A stretch of DNA of 64,000 bases, from positions 1 to 64,000 of the forward strand of contig JAYMGJ010000542.1 of assembly GCA_037178675.1 (NCBI GenBank), written 5' to 3'. How positions within the stretch are numbered: position 1 is the stretch's first letter; every line of letters begins with the position of its first letter. The notes beneath the pieces are model-generated. The model saw only the letters and a list, made by a program, of their open reading frames with translations, was not told the origin of the DNA and did no database searches. Origin of the DNA: Scleroderma bovista. Taxonomy: Eukaryota; Basidiomycota; Agaricomycetes; Boletales; Sclerodermataceae. The translations under genes were made by a program, and so were the position numbers. Positions 31,826 to 43,159 of this stretch are shown in pieces.

Positions 31826-34480
31826 TCACTGCTGGGCAGTGTGGGAAGCCTGACGACGCCCTCGAACCTCCGCATCTCCTTGAACCTGGCGAGCGTGGGT
31901 GATGGCTCTGAAGAGCGCTGCAATGCCCTTCTCGATGGCATCCCCATATGCCTGAATAAATTCCTCCTCGTTTCTATTGTACCTGAGTGAACACGTCAGT
32001 GAGCATTGACATGATATTAAGAAAATTGAGTGAGTAGGCACTCACCGCTCAAGGAATTCGGTTGCAATTGTGCGCCGCCGGTTGTACTTTGATTGCCACT
32101 TGCGGTTGGATCTGTGCATATACTCATACGGCCAATCTTTGAGGGGAATGTATAACTTTAGTTGTGGGTCACCTTCCAGCCAGTGTTGGACAACGATCCT
32201 CCACCCTTCCCTTGCTGGGGTTCTTGTCCTATGACCAGGCACATTGGGAATGACGATGAGACTTGGGCATTCAGAGTAACTACTTTCGGAAGTGACTGCT
32301 GGTAGCTGGGTGACCAGTAGTTGCACAGATGTGCAAGTGAATGAAAAGTGTCGTGGGCCAATGAAGTTTCTCTCAGGTACTGGGACAACCGGTGGACTCG
32401 GAGTGGGTACTAGGCTCATCGGGAGGGCACCATGCTCTGTCACACATGCACAGTCCACTGCTCAAAGTAAGAAATCAACATTGAAGAGAGGCAAATTCAA
32501 ACAGCATACCTCTAGTACCAAAAGCCAGGGAATAATTGCCAATGCCCGTTGTACTAGGTAGCGGGCCCAAGCGTGTAATGATGGCTTCAGTGAGACCGCA
32601 GAGAGAATTTGTGACATTGCCCAGCATGTCTTCGATGTGCCCAACCTTGGTACACACAGTGGACATGGAGTTGTCCAAGGTTGCGACTGCATTGCGGATC
32701 TCCCTCAAATCTGCAGTTACCAATGAATGGAAGGAACGAAGTTCCTCTCTTGAGGCCGGTGCTAGAAGAGCGCGGTCAGCAATGAGTGACATATCGGCGT
32801 CACTTTGACGGGGACGCCACAATGCGTCACTATAATCGTGCTGGTAGTAATGTAGTTCGTCCAAAAGGTAACAGATCAGGGTGTAGTTCTCCAAGTGCAA
32901 TGGTAACAATGTCAAAAGAAAAAAAGACGAGAAAGGAAACTCGACACTCAACATGTTCCCCCTCTGCCCATCCGCCCCACCATCGAACCACATCCAAGTC
33001 CCATTTTTCTTCTCCATGTGCCTGGATGAACCGATATTGCGCTCCCCCCATTGGAAACAATGCGTCAAGAAATTGCCTTCAATACCACTGCCTGTCGTCG
33101 CTTCATTGATGTATTTCTGGATCTTATCATGCAATATTGGTTCACCAGGGTACACAGCTCCATTTGCACTAATTGCAGGGAAGATAAAGTCTCCATCTGC
33201 CATCGGACAGCCAAGATGTGCATACTCTAGCCACCTCGTCCAAACGAGCAGCCAGACAAATGAGTCACAGGCCATCAAGTCGGGTCGTGGGTATATCTTG
33301 TAATGATTACCTATGGCAGCAGCATTAGGACAGTAGCTGCATCAGATCTCAAGCAACTTACTTCATAGGTCTATTTCTCGGTTACCCTTGTCAGTCTTTT
33401 TTTGCCATCCTTTCCTATTCTTTAGATGGATCTCGTAATAAACTTCGTGATCACTATCGGTTAAGGTATCATCCGCTCCCTGTAGATATTTGAGAAGGAC
33501 AAAGTCTGCCTGTGAGACATCCATTTGAATATCTTCGCGTTTGAGCTTCACAAACTCAAAGCACCTGCCAAAATTATTTGGTAAGCCAAGACAGATCAAT
33601 AGACATCTGAATTAATGTTGTACCTGCTCCAGATCATCCAAGCTGTGGAAGTAAAGGCAAGGAATTGAAGGTATTTCGTGATCTGCCTCTTTGCACTGTC
33701 GCTGATGCCACATGTGCTGGGTAAAAGCCTTCCCGTAGTTAGCACAATGCTGAGGAAATTCAATGCGCTTCTGATTTCTGGACAAGTTGATTTTGTCCAC
33801 ACAAGAATCTTATCCATATGTTCTCTCTTCATCACGGATGAATGCACGCAGTCAGCTCCTTCAGCACCTATTTTGTGTTTGACTGCTGTCATGATATCCG
33901 CAACATCTGCTGAGTTTGCAGGGTTCCCTTCCCATCGCTGTCGTGCATCATTATGATGCCATTTATTACGGTAGGTGTCACCATCACTAATGACATGGCC
34001 GCATTAATTCATTGAAGCATAAGGCAATTGAAACTCACGTGTTGTCCCACAGCTTTTTGTAGGCTGCATGCACACCTTCAACTGTGCTCTGACCCCACTC
34101 TTGGCCGAACCCTTTCAATGACAAGTACAAGGAGAGTGCCTTGGCAGAGAACCTATTTGGTATGTCTTCAAATGCATGTTTGAATTCTGGGTCCTTGAAG
34201 TCTTTGAGACTGCTGCCAGAAGCATCATTTCCACCACTAACAACACTCTGCAGCCACTCGCGCCCTCGACGGACATGTCCAGCATAAGCCTTCTTGGTCT
34301 GGTTGGACTGTAGGTGTGTGTCTTTGCCCTCCTATGAGATCTGCTTAACCTGTTCTAATGTTGAGCTCTCCGGTCCTTGTGTCTTCTTCTTGGACTTGTT
34401 TGGAGACTTGGGAACCACAGGTTGTTTCTTGACAGATGCTTTTTGCCTCGTCATATGTCCGTTACATGTAGTTTGAGTGT
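31826..34480 (-). pseudogene. Crypton-type tyrosine recombinase with GCR1_C-like tail, decayed
   Basis: Exons on the minus strand in order: NQTKKAYAGHVRRGREWLQS (N-terminal helical part, ~34,290), KREHMDKILVWTKSTCPEI (~33,830), YYEIHLKNRKGWQKK (~33,410), DGDFIFPAISANG and PILHDKIQKYINEAT (~33,180-33,110), then THCF and, in the next frame, GGAQYRF and WWGGWAEGEHV (~33,060-32,950), an intron, and YLLDELHYYQHDYSDAL. The tail GWRIVVQHWLEGDPQL..PLKDWPYEY..RRTIATEFLERY resembles the GCR1_C DNA-binding domain found at the C-terminus of Crypton recombinases. The family cuts and rejoins DNA through R-H-x-x-R-Y residues. Here the HxxR box is hit: one base is missing right after THCF and the Arg is lost, and a TAG interrupts the N-terminal part (~34,333). 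It is therefore a dead copy. Confidence 0.8.
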
Positions 34481-34649
34481 TCAGGTAGCCAGGGGGTTTG
34501 CAGTACTGGGAATAGTCAAGAGATGGTTCACACTATTTGAAATGCGAGTACGACACAAAGTCTGACATCAAACAAGGTCAAGAAAAATCTAGCGTGATAC
34601 AGATCTTCGTCAAGTCTACTATTGCTATGATGATTTAAGACCCTCCTGA

Positions 34650-36335
34650 CAACTTTTCAATCCAAAACTATGAGATCCACGATGCTATCCTTCTCATATA
34701 TAATTCCAACTTCATTTTCTTTCTCGAGAGGCATTGGTGCCTGCAGGTGAGATTAGCAAGTTTCCATCTGCACGATATCGAGGCCACGTACCAACACCAT
34801 CTTATGACCAGTGACTCGAGAGCCCTGTGATAAATGGGGTGCACCATAGTCAACCACACAGGCTGGTATTTCCATAGCGTGAATGCGCCGGGCTGCAATT
34901 AGAGGTTTTTGAGCTGTGCCAACATGTCCTGAAATGCCAAACATGGTCACTGCATGAAGCGATACATTCCGAACAGACACATTGTACACAGTAAGCGGCT
35001 GAGCAGGTGTTGACTTCTGATGTGAGGTTACAATGTGAAGATCGGCAGGTGAAAACATAAAGGCCATGTTACGTGGTTGAGGGAGCTTGATGGAAACATC
35101 AGCTGACTTTCTTGTAACGACATTGGTAGCTTACCTGACAGAGCGTGCGAACGACTACAGCAGTCCAAACACCACTCAAATTTTTGAGGACCACTTCTGC
35201 AGACCAAGAAAAATGCTGTACACAGAATCGGCTGATAGCTGTCAGATCAGGTTGACGACATGTCCCCAAGTCAGAAAGGTCAGGCTCATCCTTCGACCAT
35301 GAGGTCAAAGGGGACAAATAGCCTGCAATGATAACAGGATCAGGGAAGTCAGTCATGCCCTGAATGACATGAGCAAGGTCACAATATTTGCGCTGCAAGA
35401 TTCCAAGGGGATCCGAGGTAAGAACCCTACACAACTCCTTCTGCCAATCGACAAGGAACGTTGCAACAAATTCAAGTAAGGGAAGTGTGTTTGCAGCATG
35501 TAAGAGCGTGTCACCTAGCCCATACTGGGCAAGCCTGTGTGCAATACCAATACCACATCCTTGAATACCATCCTGTCAAAGCTGTGTCAGTGAATAATGA
35601 TCAGGACACCAACAACATACACTGTGGTCACCGCAACTCATAAGTGCAATAAGAAGTAACCCACCAAACCAGTAAATTGATTTACCTCCAAATAACACAT
35701 GATGCACCAAACACGAGCATGTCACTGTCATCTGACACAATGGCATCAATGGTGCTGAGGGCATTGAGCTTGGCAAGCTCTGCCTTAGCTTCACCAGGGG
35801 CCTCAGAAGGATATCAGCACTTGCAGCAGCTGTTGCGGCAATGAACGTACCTCGTGCCAGGTAAATCCGAAGGCGGAAAGTAGTTCTTGAAAGTGTCATG
35901 TAAGGAAATGAGGTACACTCTTGTACTTTCCGCATGCCCGTCTTGGCATTTGTGGTCCATCGAAGACAAAGTGGGCATGGAGTAACATCTGTGAGATGGT
36001 GACAAGGTGATAAAATATGGTTTGGATCTCAGGGGATTCACCAGTGCTCGCATTGTTATCATCACAAGCGGTATGCATCCAGAGGCTATGTAGATCATTG
36101 TAAGTCAGTTTGTGTGTCCTGGATGCAATTCAGCATGCACCTTACCTTGCATTAAATCCAACACGCATGAGCTGCGGGGCATCCCCTGTATTGAGTGGGC
36201 GAAAGCCCTCACTAACAACAAACTCGTCCAGTGCACATCGACTCGCAGCAGGTGCAACAACCTGGAAGCATTAGTTGACTCTCAACACAAGTCAGCATGG
36301 TTGACTTACCATCCATAATCTGTCAATTCCCATGG
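34650..36335 (-). pseudogene. XPG/FEN1-like (Rad2 family) PIN nuclease, decayed
   Basis: It starts MGIDRLWM at about 36,332, followed by an intron, VVAPAASRCALDEFVVSEGF and LMRVGFNA, a second intron, and LWMHTACDDNNAST, HAHFVFDGPQMPRRACG. FVFDGP is the XPG-N signature. Next comes FQELLSAFGFTWHE, then PGEAKAELAKLNALSTIDAI with SDDSDMLVFGA, the XPG-I block. Later exons include IYWFGGLLLIALMSCGD, LQRKYCDLAHVIQG and PDPVIIAGYLSPLTSW, the pattern of the large Agaricomycete PIN-domain-like family related to GEN1/Yen1. The family cleaves branched DNA. Here TGA at 35,896-35,898 stands where the family has Trp, and the XPG-I block reads GEAKAE instead of GEAEAE, losing an acidic metal ligand. Introns are retained, so it is a DNA-level copy, not a retrocopy. 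Confidence 0.75.
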
Positions 36336-36412
36336 TGCTCATATTGAAAAGGCTTGAGGGGGTGGATGCACACGTGCTGTGATTTGTAATCAGGGGCTGT
36401 GAGGTGACCTGA

Positions 36413-39400
36413 CTAGCCAGGTACCATGAGGGAATATGAGGATAGCAAGACGGGGCCTGGCGTGAACAAGGCAGTAATACATATCGACGATGGACTGCAT
36501 TCAGAGTGCTCAGCCATCACCTTGGCATGTGTTGTAACATCGGTAGGTGAGAGGTGGTTAAGCTCGAGCACCTGAGTCTTGATCCACCCAAGAGGATCAA
36601 GGTCTTTTAGTAAGAAGTCATCCCTGGGAAGCTGCAAGGGAGGTTCAACAGTGTTGTTGCTTCTGCGCTGAGGTGGCCAAGCTATTGCCTTAATTTCCTT
36701 GATGTGTTTGTTATCAGGGGGGAGGGGGGGACTCTGTACAGGAATGCAGCCACCTGGGTCCAAAGGTCTGCAGTGGGAATGAAGGCATGCAGAACGTTCT
36801 TCAGCAGGACATATATGTAAGATCCAGTGTCATCCTTCACGTCACCATTAGACATGTAGATGTGCTGTAGGCGAAGAGAGAGATGTGTAGAGGAGATTTC
36901 ATGGACACGCCAGTTCGACTTGCTGCTGAAGACCTGTTGTTCGTAATTAGTAGTTGTCACAGTCTGTATGGTGTCACCGTGGATGTTAGTCGTTTGGCTA
37001 TGGAAAGGCATTAGCTTTACTCAAAGATGTGGCGTGCATCAACTTACGTCTGAATGGCGGTGACCTGGCCCTGTGCCTCAGTGCTCTTCTCAAGTTCTGC
37101 CAATTGCTGTTGTTGCACCAAGGGTGCAACAATGAAACAAGACATATAAATAGCAATTCTTGTCCATTAAATAGGGAGTTATGAGGCCAGGTGGTGACAC
37201 CACTGTACACATATCTGGCTTCTTTCATCGAGAAGAAAACCTGCTCTAGATGCAACTGACAAGTGAGAGATGTATATGTACAATATTACCATACTGCTGG
37301 GGAGGCGAAGGGCAAACATCTTGCTTTTGGTTGGTGGTGCATGAATGTGTTTTGATAGCTTCGAGTACCCCGGTGATGTGGAACCAACACGATCTTGGCG
37401 GAAAGATCCTTGATGCCGACTGGGGTGGGGGGTGACACAGATGAGGCGGGTGACAATGTAGATTATGAGGGTGAGTTGAATGAGGGCAGTGAAGGCGCGT
37501 ACTGTGCATTGGGTGGAGAGTACCATTGCTCATTGGACGGCGACGGGTGAGGCCACAGGTGGGGGCAGCAAATGGTATGACAGCAGGTGGTGGGGTGGAC
37601 TTCTTCATTGGCAGAGGAATATAAGTGGGATATGGCCAGGGCCCGCAAAATCCTTGTGTACCATGTCTTCGAATTCCTTCAACATCACCAGGTCGACATT
37701 CAGCTCCCCCTCCAAATACTGGCACATCTCTCTCTCCATCTGATTTATCTCCCTCAGCTGGAACATCCCCTGGGCAACGATTGATGCAGATGACCTGAAA
37801 GATGATGTCATGAATCTCACTGGCAGTTAGTGAAGCGATATTGACGTTGTTGCGCTTTGCCAAAATCCTTTGTACACTGTCAATATGAGTGTTGCATGCT
37901 AAAGATGAACCAACTCACAGCCAAGATGAGATCCTTCACTGCAACCTCGACCTTGATCCACTCCCCGTCAGAAAGCGATGGCCACACAAAGTGAGGCTTT
38001 GTGATCACGTTCTTATCTGGGTGCAAGATAACCTTGGCCTTTTCATTGTTGACGTGTAAACCGCGAAGTAATAGGATGAGACGAGAGAATGCAGTATGGC
38101 TGGAGATAGACTTTAGCCCATCATTGTACAGACTGAATAGAACCATCTGAGGTTGTGTGGCATGCTACAAGAACCAACTTAGAAAGACGGCACCAGGGTT
38201 GGTAATGGAGCACCTACCAGAATTAGGTCACCGAACTTCTCCATCTAGATCCAAGCTTGGAACGGGAGTTGAAGCTTGCTACCCTTGATGATGATGTTGG
38301 GGAAGTCGAGCAAGTGGACCTCAAGGGGATCTACATATTCGTTTCGAATGGTTACATGGAGAATGATGAAACACGTTAAGCATGAAATGTACCCAACATG
38401 CCCTTGTGAGTCACAATGACCTGCTTAGGCTGCTCTTTGATGGGCAACGAGCAGACCAAGGCAGCAACTTCTTCGGCGGTCTTCCATTTTGCGAACTGTC
38501 CAAGATGCTTCTGGCTCGCCCAGACGCTAGCATGGCCTTCAAAAACAATTGGCCAGATCTCGGGTTAAATATGAAGATAGCGCCATCTGAAAAAAGTATT
38601 TAAAACCTTTAACACAATAATTCCTACTAGGCAGAGCACCTACTGATAGGCTTGGTGGTCAAGTTACCCTCAAATGTCTTGTGGATGGTGACACGGTAGA
38701 CATTGGTGTCGTCCACGAACCCTATGAGTTGATTAGTATCCAGTTGATATTGTACATATATATATGGACTGAGGCGCTTACATTTGATCTGATTGAAGAA
38801 CAGTTTGGAGTAGTTCTGGCTATTCAGGTATGGTTCCGTTGGCTCTGAAGAAGGCAGCTGGAGACCCTTCCCGATGCGCCCTCACAAAACATGACAAGCA
38901 GGGTTTGCCTTCATAATTTTCGTCATGGCTTGTTGGACCAAAGGCTTCATGCCAGCGAACCAGTTGCAATATGCTGACCAGAGGTTGTATGCGAGATCCA
39001 TGCCAACCATGGAACCTGTAGGGGATGGGTACGATACCTGACAGGGAAGATAGAGAGTCAGTAGATAAGATATGAGAACAAATCTGTACGCATACATAGC
39101 CTAAGAACTTCATGCGTGTATATCGCTCAATATCATGTGAGTCGAAGTCACCCCAACAGAGCTGGACATCGATCCAGTATTTGTTACTCATTGTACCATC
39201 CAGAACATCTTTATTCTGGTACAGGAAATTCACATCAGCTCAATTTGAGAAAACTGCAGGCAAAGGAAAGAACATACATTAGTGACCAAGGAAGGTCAGT
39301 TTATATTACACTTGTAGGCCGAGAATAACAAGATGTCCACACAGGACACGTTCATTTTGTAACTCTTTAGAGGGTGGATCATTTATTTTTTGGACCGTCT

Positions 39401-40465
39401 CGATCTGCAAAGGCTCAAGTTCTTGATCAAATGCTTGACAAGCCTATGACAATGCTCTCGTAAACTATGGATATCGCTCAGAGAGAGAACTCACACTTAT
39501 ATGCTAAGAATTGACTTACTTTTCTGCCACAAATGGGCCCAGAAGATCTGGATCAAGCTGATCCTGAGGGTAGGGATCTTGTCGTGCATGAATGTATCAG
39601 TCAAGTCAAGTTATACCTGGAAACCGACGTAGACGTTCACTCAATTGATCGTCAGGCTCCACCACAGCGTGAAATGGTGGTTAGGAATTTGGTTGAGACC
39701 CAAACGTTGTGCATTGGGGAGTTTTTTGTATTGCATAGACTCATCAAAACTGCATGCCTTCTCCCAGAAGAGATCCTCCCATGTCGGGAAGTATGTTCCC
39801 TTGAATGCATGCTCCAAGATACCTTCCACACCACCCAACACAGCAATGGCATCAACACGATAGTTGCTGAGCTGCCACAGTTTACCGTCATGACGTTGCG
39901 ACGTCCACCAGAATGAGTTACTGTGATCAACTTTGGTCAAACAGCCACAAAACAGGTAAGATAGTAGACTCACTGTTCAGGTAGCTGGTACTGTTTCCAG
40001 TCTGTGCACACACGCCAGCCGCGATCATAAGCAAGACTAAAGAACTCATTAGTCGAGGATCACAACAAAGAACCCGAATAGACTTACGTGTGACGATCCT
40101 TCTGGGAAAGAGATTGATACGTGGATATGTGGGATACCCTCCACCCCAACTGTCCTCTAGATCCTCAAGAGTAGGATACTAGTTTTGCACATTCACCTCC
40201 TTATGTTACATCAAGTACTACTCTGACAACCATGAGCAGAGTCCAAGAGGAGCATCCCGATGCGGAAGTGAGCAACCATGAAACAAAACCATGAGTAATC
40301 GCCAGGGATTAAAAGAGTGAAACTCACCTCCAATGCTTGTTCACTTTGACTGCCACCGTAAGTCACTCTGGGGGATAAGAACGTGGCCCATAGACAACAT
40401 CCCAAGACTGCATTAACCACCCAATTCCTTCGGCATGTAGAAGACAACTGGTGGGAAACATGATG
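36413..40465 (-). pseudogene. PRP8: Prp8 (U5 snRNP splicing factor) C-terminal half, pseudogene with introns
   Basis: In order on the minus strand: FPPVVFYMPKELGG and LGMLSMGHVLIPQSDLRW (~40,450-40,350), [17 protein letters not shown] and [20 protein letters not shown] (~39,900-39,780), [159 protein letters not shown] and, after the cyclin insert, SSKSNWRVHEISSTHLSLRL and DPLGWIKTQ. These are the linker, endonuclease-like, RNase H-like and Jab1/MPN regions of Prp8, one of the most conserved eukaryotic proteins. It is dead: stops at 40,413, 40,342, 39,611 and 38,245, frameshifts near 38,530 and 36,730, and a stop at 36,413 before the family's last ~90 residues. Introns are kept. Confidence 0.9.
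37135..37797 (-). pseudogene. Cyclin gene fragment inserted in the Prp8 pseudogene
   Basis: The Prp8 reading is interrupted after ASEIHDIIF (~37,800) and resumes at about 37,125 with LVQQQQLAELEKSTEAQGQV. The 660 bp between begin SIVAQGMFQLREINQMERE and continue CQYLEGELNVDLVMLKEFED, then KDFAGPG, the C-terminal end of the cyclin box as in Agaricomycete PCL/cyclin N-domain proteins, followed by a Pro-rich tail with stops. A related fragment is at 53,050-53,930. Confidence 0.7.
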
Positions 40466-40469
40466 CTTG

Positions 40470-41344
40470 ATATCCCATGATAAAATGCCATCAGCTCAAT
40501 CAATGCAGTATAGAATGAGGGAAGGCCCTCCTGTCACCTTGAACTGGTCAGCTGCGATCTGGAAATAGCAACGGATGAGTCCACGAACGTTAGCACAATG
40601 GTTTGCAGGGGGAGAGGGTAGAGGAAAGGACTCAATGATGGATCAATGAGGCACGGAGGCACTACAAGGCCTCATGGTGATGCATTGACATAAATGGTCA
40701 AATGTGAACCCACAACCCTCGTGGTTCAACTGGTTCGAGCAGTAAATCTAGTAAAGTGCTGGCAAGGGGAGTAAAGTCAGTGTAAAGTAGAGTAAAGCAG
40801 TAAATTTACGGTGAGATTTACACAGAGGTGTAAATATGAACTGTAAAACTTGATCCTGTTGCCGACAGGCTGGGAGGATGGTGAGCGCTGACAACGCCCA
40901 GATGACGGCATTTCATCACTTGGAATGATGAAAAAGTTCTGCACCCAACTTGGTCATAGTACCTACCTGTCACCCAGAACTTAGAAGCAACTTGCTGGTA
41001 TGTTGTCATAGTTGTTGCTGTACAACAGACGGTTATTATGCTGTTCATATGAAATCCAATGGCTAGTACACAGCTCATAAGCCACTACTAACTAGGTCGA
41101 AAAGCATGCATTGTACACCGGTGTAAGGGCTCAACGCTCATTGTTCATGCCGTCAGTGCATGCCCGCCCATGAGGTACACAGTGCCGTCACTCCAGCGGA
41201 ACATTTCGCTTGATGTCGCGGCACCTCACATAATCCTGCTCCCGACGTCTGCTAAAGCACTGCCTTCCAATCACTGGGTTCCAGCGCTGAGACCCCATCC
41301 CAGGAATTTACAGTGTCCCTCTACAAATTTTTCCAGATAAACTG
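40470..41344. other. Spacer upstream of the Prp8 fragment
   Basis: No gene is recognised. Around 40,736-40,850 the word AGTAAA/GTAAAT recurs about ten times in 110 bp. The first ~100 bp may include a degraded further Prp8 exon that I could not place. Confidence 0.4.
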
Positions 41345-41668
41345 ACATATCACACAACACATAACATCTACTGACCTAGAAATGCTACCAACAGCCTACT
41401 AATATCACATAATGCTTATACTCAGCTGTTCCTGACATGCTTAGAGGCACAAATCATTTGAACCAAGAACATGTTGTTCCTGTCCATATACACTGCAGCT
41501 TTGCACCTGCAGTACTGATATGATGTAGCACATTTCCGCATTTTTCAAACCTTGAATGATTTGTGCCTCTAAGCATGTCAGGAACAGCTGAGCATAAGCA
41601 TTATGTGATATTAGTAGGCTGTTGGTAGCATTTCTAGGTCAGTAGATGTTATGTGTTGTGTGATATGT
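41345..41668. mobile_element. 324-bp palindromic element (MITE-like)
   Basis: The terminal inverted repeats are about 115 bp: the left end starts ACATATCACACAACAC and continues through CCTAGAAATGCTACC and CTGTTCCTGACATGC; the right end (41,552-41,668) is its inverse, ending GTTGTGTGATATGT. Only about 90 bp lie between them. It abuts the inner end of the right 1.05-kb arm. Short length, long inverted ends and no coding capacity fit a MITE or foldback element. A target duplication is not evident. Confidence 0.75.
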
Positions 41669-42720
41669 AATGTTTTTGCATATCTCCGCATTTTGTGGGG
41701 TATTTTCCCACGCCTTCTGTATGTTATTGTGCCCTTCCCTCCCCCACATCAAGTGGTATTGACTTGAGTAAATTGTATCCACTACTGTATGGTATCCCCC
41801 AGCTTTTGAGATAGTCATATTGTGCATACCTGATCTGGAGGATCATACAGCACCTATTGTTATGAAAGTGCTGTTTTCTATGCTGCTCCTCTTGGAGTGG
41901 TCAGCTGCTCACTAGATTGTATTGGGACTTTGGTATAGCATAGTAATACCACTGGAGACCATCCAGTAGCCACCATACCTCCTAGTAATTGCCTGCCATG
42001 GTGATATGTTTGCAAAGGAAAAACATAAAACATCGCACCAGGACATGGATCCCATGCTGTGGACTGTAAATATGTTGTAGGTACATATATCCCCTGTATG
42101 GGGATGCATTCTTTAAGCTGATATGTTGAATGTATCAAAAATGCGAACATTTTTGGTGTTTTTAAGCCTGCACTACTCTCTGGGGATACAGAGCCCCTTG
42201 CACATTTAGATGAGGGTCCAATGGTGATCCTATAGGGTAATATGGGATACAGAATCATTTTTACAGTACATTTGGACCAGGAAGCACAGAAGGGGAAGAA
42301 AAGTACCAGAACAAAGGTGGGAATATTTGAAGTCAACTATTGACCAAATATGGTAATGTTTGAGTAGTGGCGCTTGGAGAGCTTATGTAATCAAGTGTTG
42401 ACACTACTGAATTTAGTTAATGAAAATTACACAATGTTGGTAATCAACTCCAATACACAAACACTACACTACATTTCCTAATCAATAGTCCGCATTTTTG
42501 GTAATCAACACTAAACAATAATGGCTAATCAGAAGTCCGCACTTTTGGTAATCAACACTACACAACATTGGGTAATCAACACTACAGATTTTGGGTGGTG
42601 CACTACAACAATACTACACAATAATGGCTAATCAACAGTCCGCATTTTTGGTAATGAACACTATCACATCAACACTACACAACATTAGGTAATCAGTACT
42701 ACACATTTTTGGTAGTACAC
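41667..42720 (-). repeat. Right arm of the 1.05-kb inverted repeat
   Basis: This is the inverse of 30,312-31,364, including the identical 152-codon frame (41,878-42,336, minus strand). Outward it runs without a break into tandem repeats of the same type. Confidence 0.9.
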
Positions 42721-43145
42721 TACAACAACACCACACAATATTGGTTGATCAATAGTCCGCATTTTTGGTAATCAGCACTACCACACCAAGAGTACCCAAC
42801 ATTAGGTAATCAATACTACACATTTTTGGTAGTACACTACAACAACAACACTACACAACATTGGCCAATCAATAGTCTGCATTTTTTGTAATCAGCACTA
42901 CCCCACCAAGAGTACCCAACATTAGGTAATCAATACTACACATTTTTGGTAGTACACTACAACAACAACACTACACAACATTGGCTAATCAATAGTCCGC
43001 ATTTTTGGTAATCAGCACTACCACACCAATAGAACACAACATTAGATAATCCAAGCTGCACATCTTTGGTAGTCAACACTATCACACCAACAGTACACAA
43101 TATTGCCTAATCAATGGTCCACATTTTTGGTGGTCAGCACAGTAA
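42600..43145 (+). repeat. Tandem array of ~120-bp units continuing the right arm
   Basis: About four units share the words AATAGTCCGCATTTTTGG, ACCCAACATTAGGTAATC and ACATTTTTGGTAGTACAC. The left arm carries only part of this array. Confidence 0.85.
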
Positions 43146-43159
43146 TTTAATTCTGCAAT

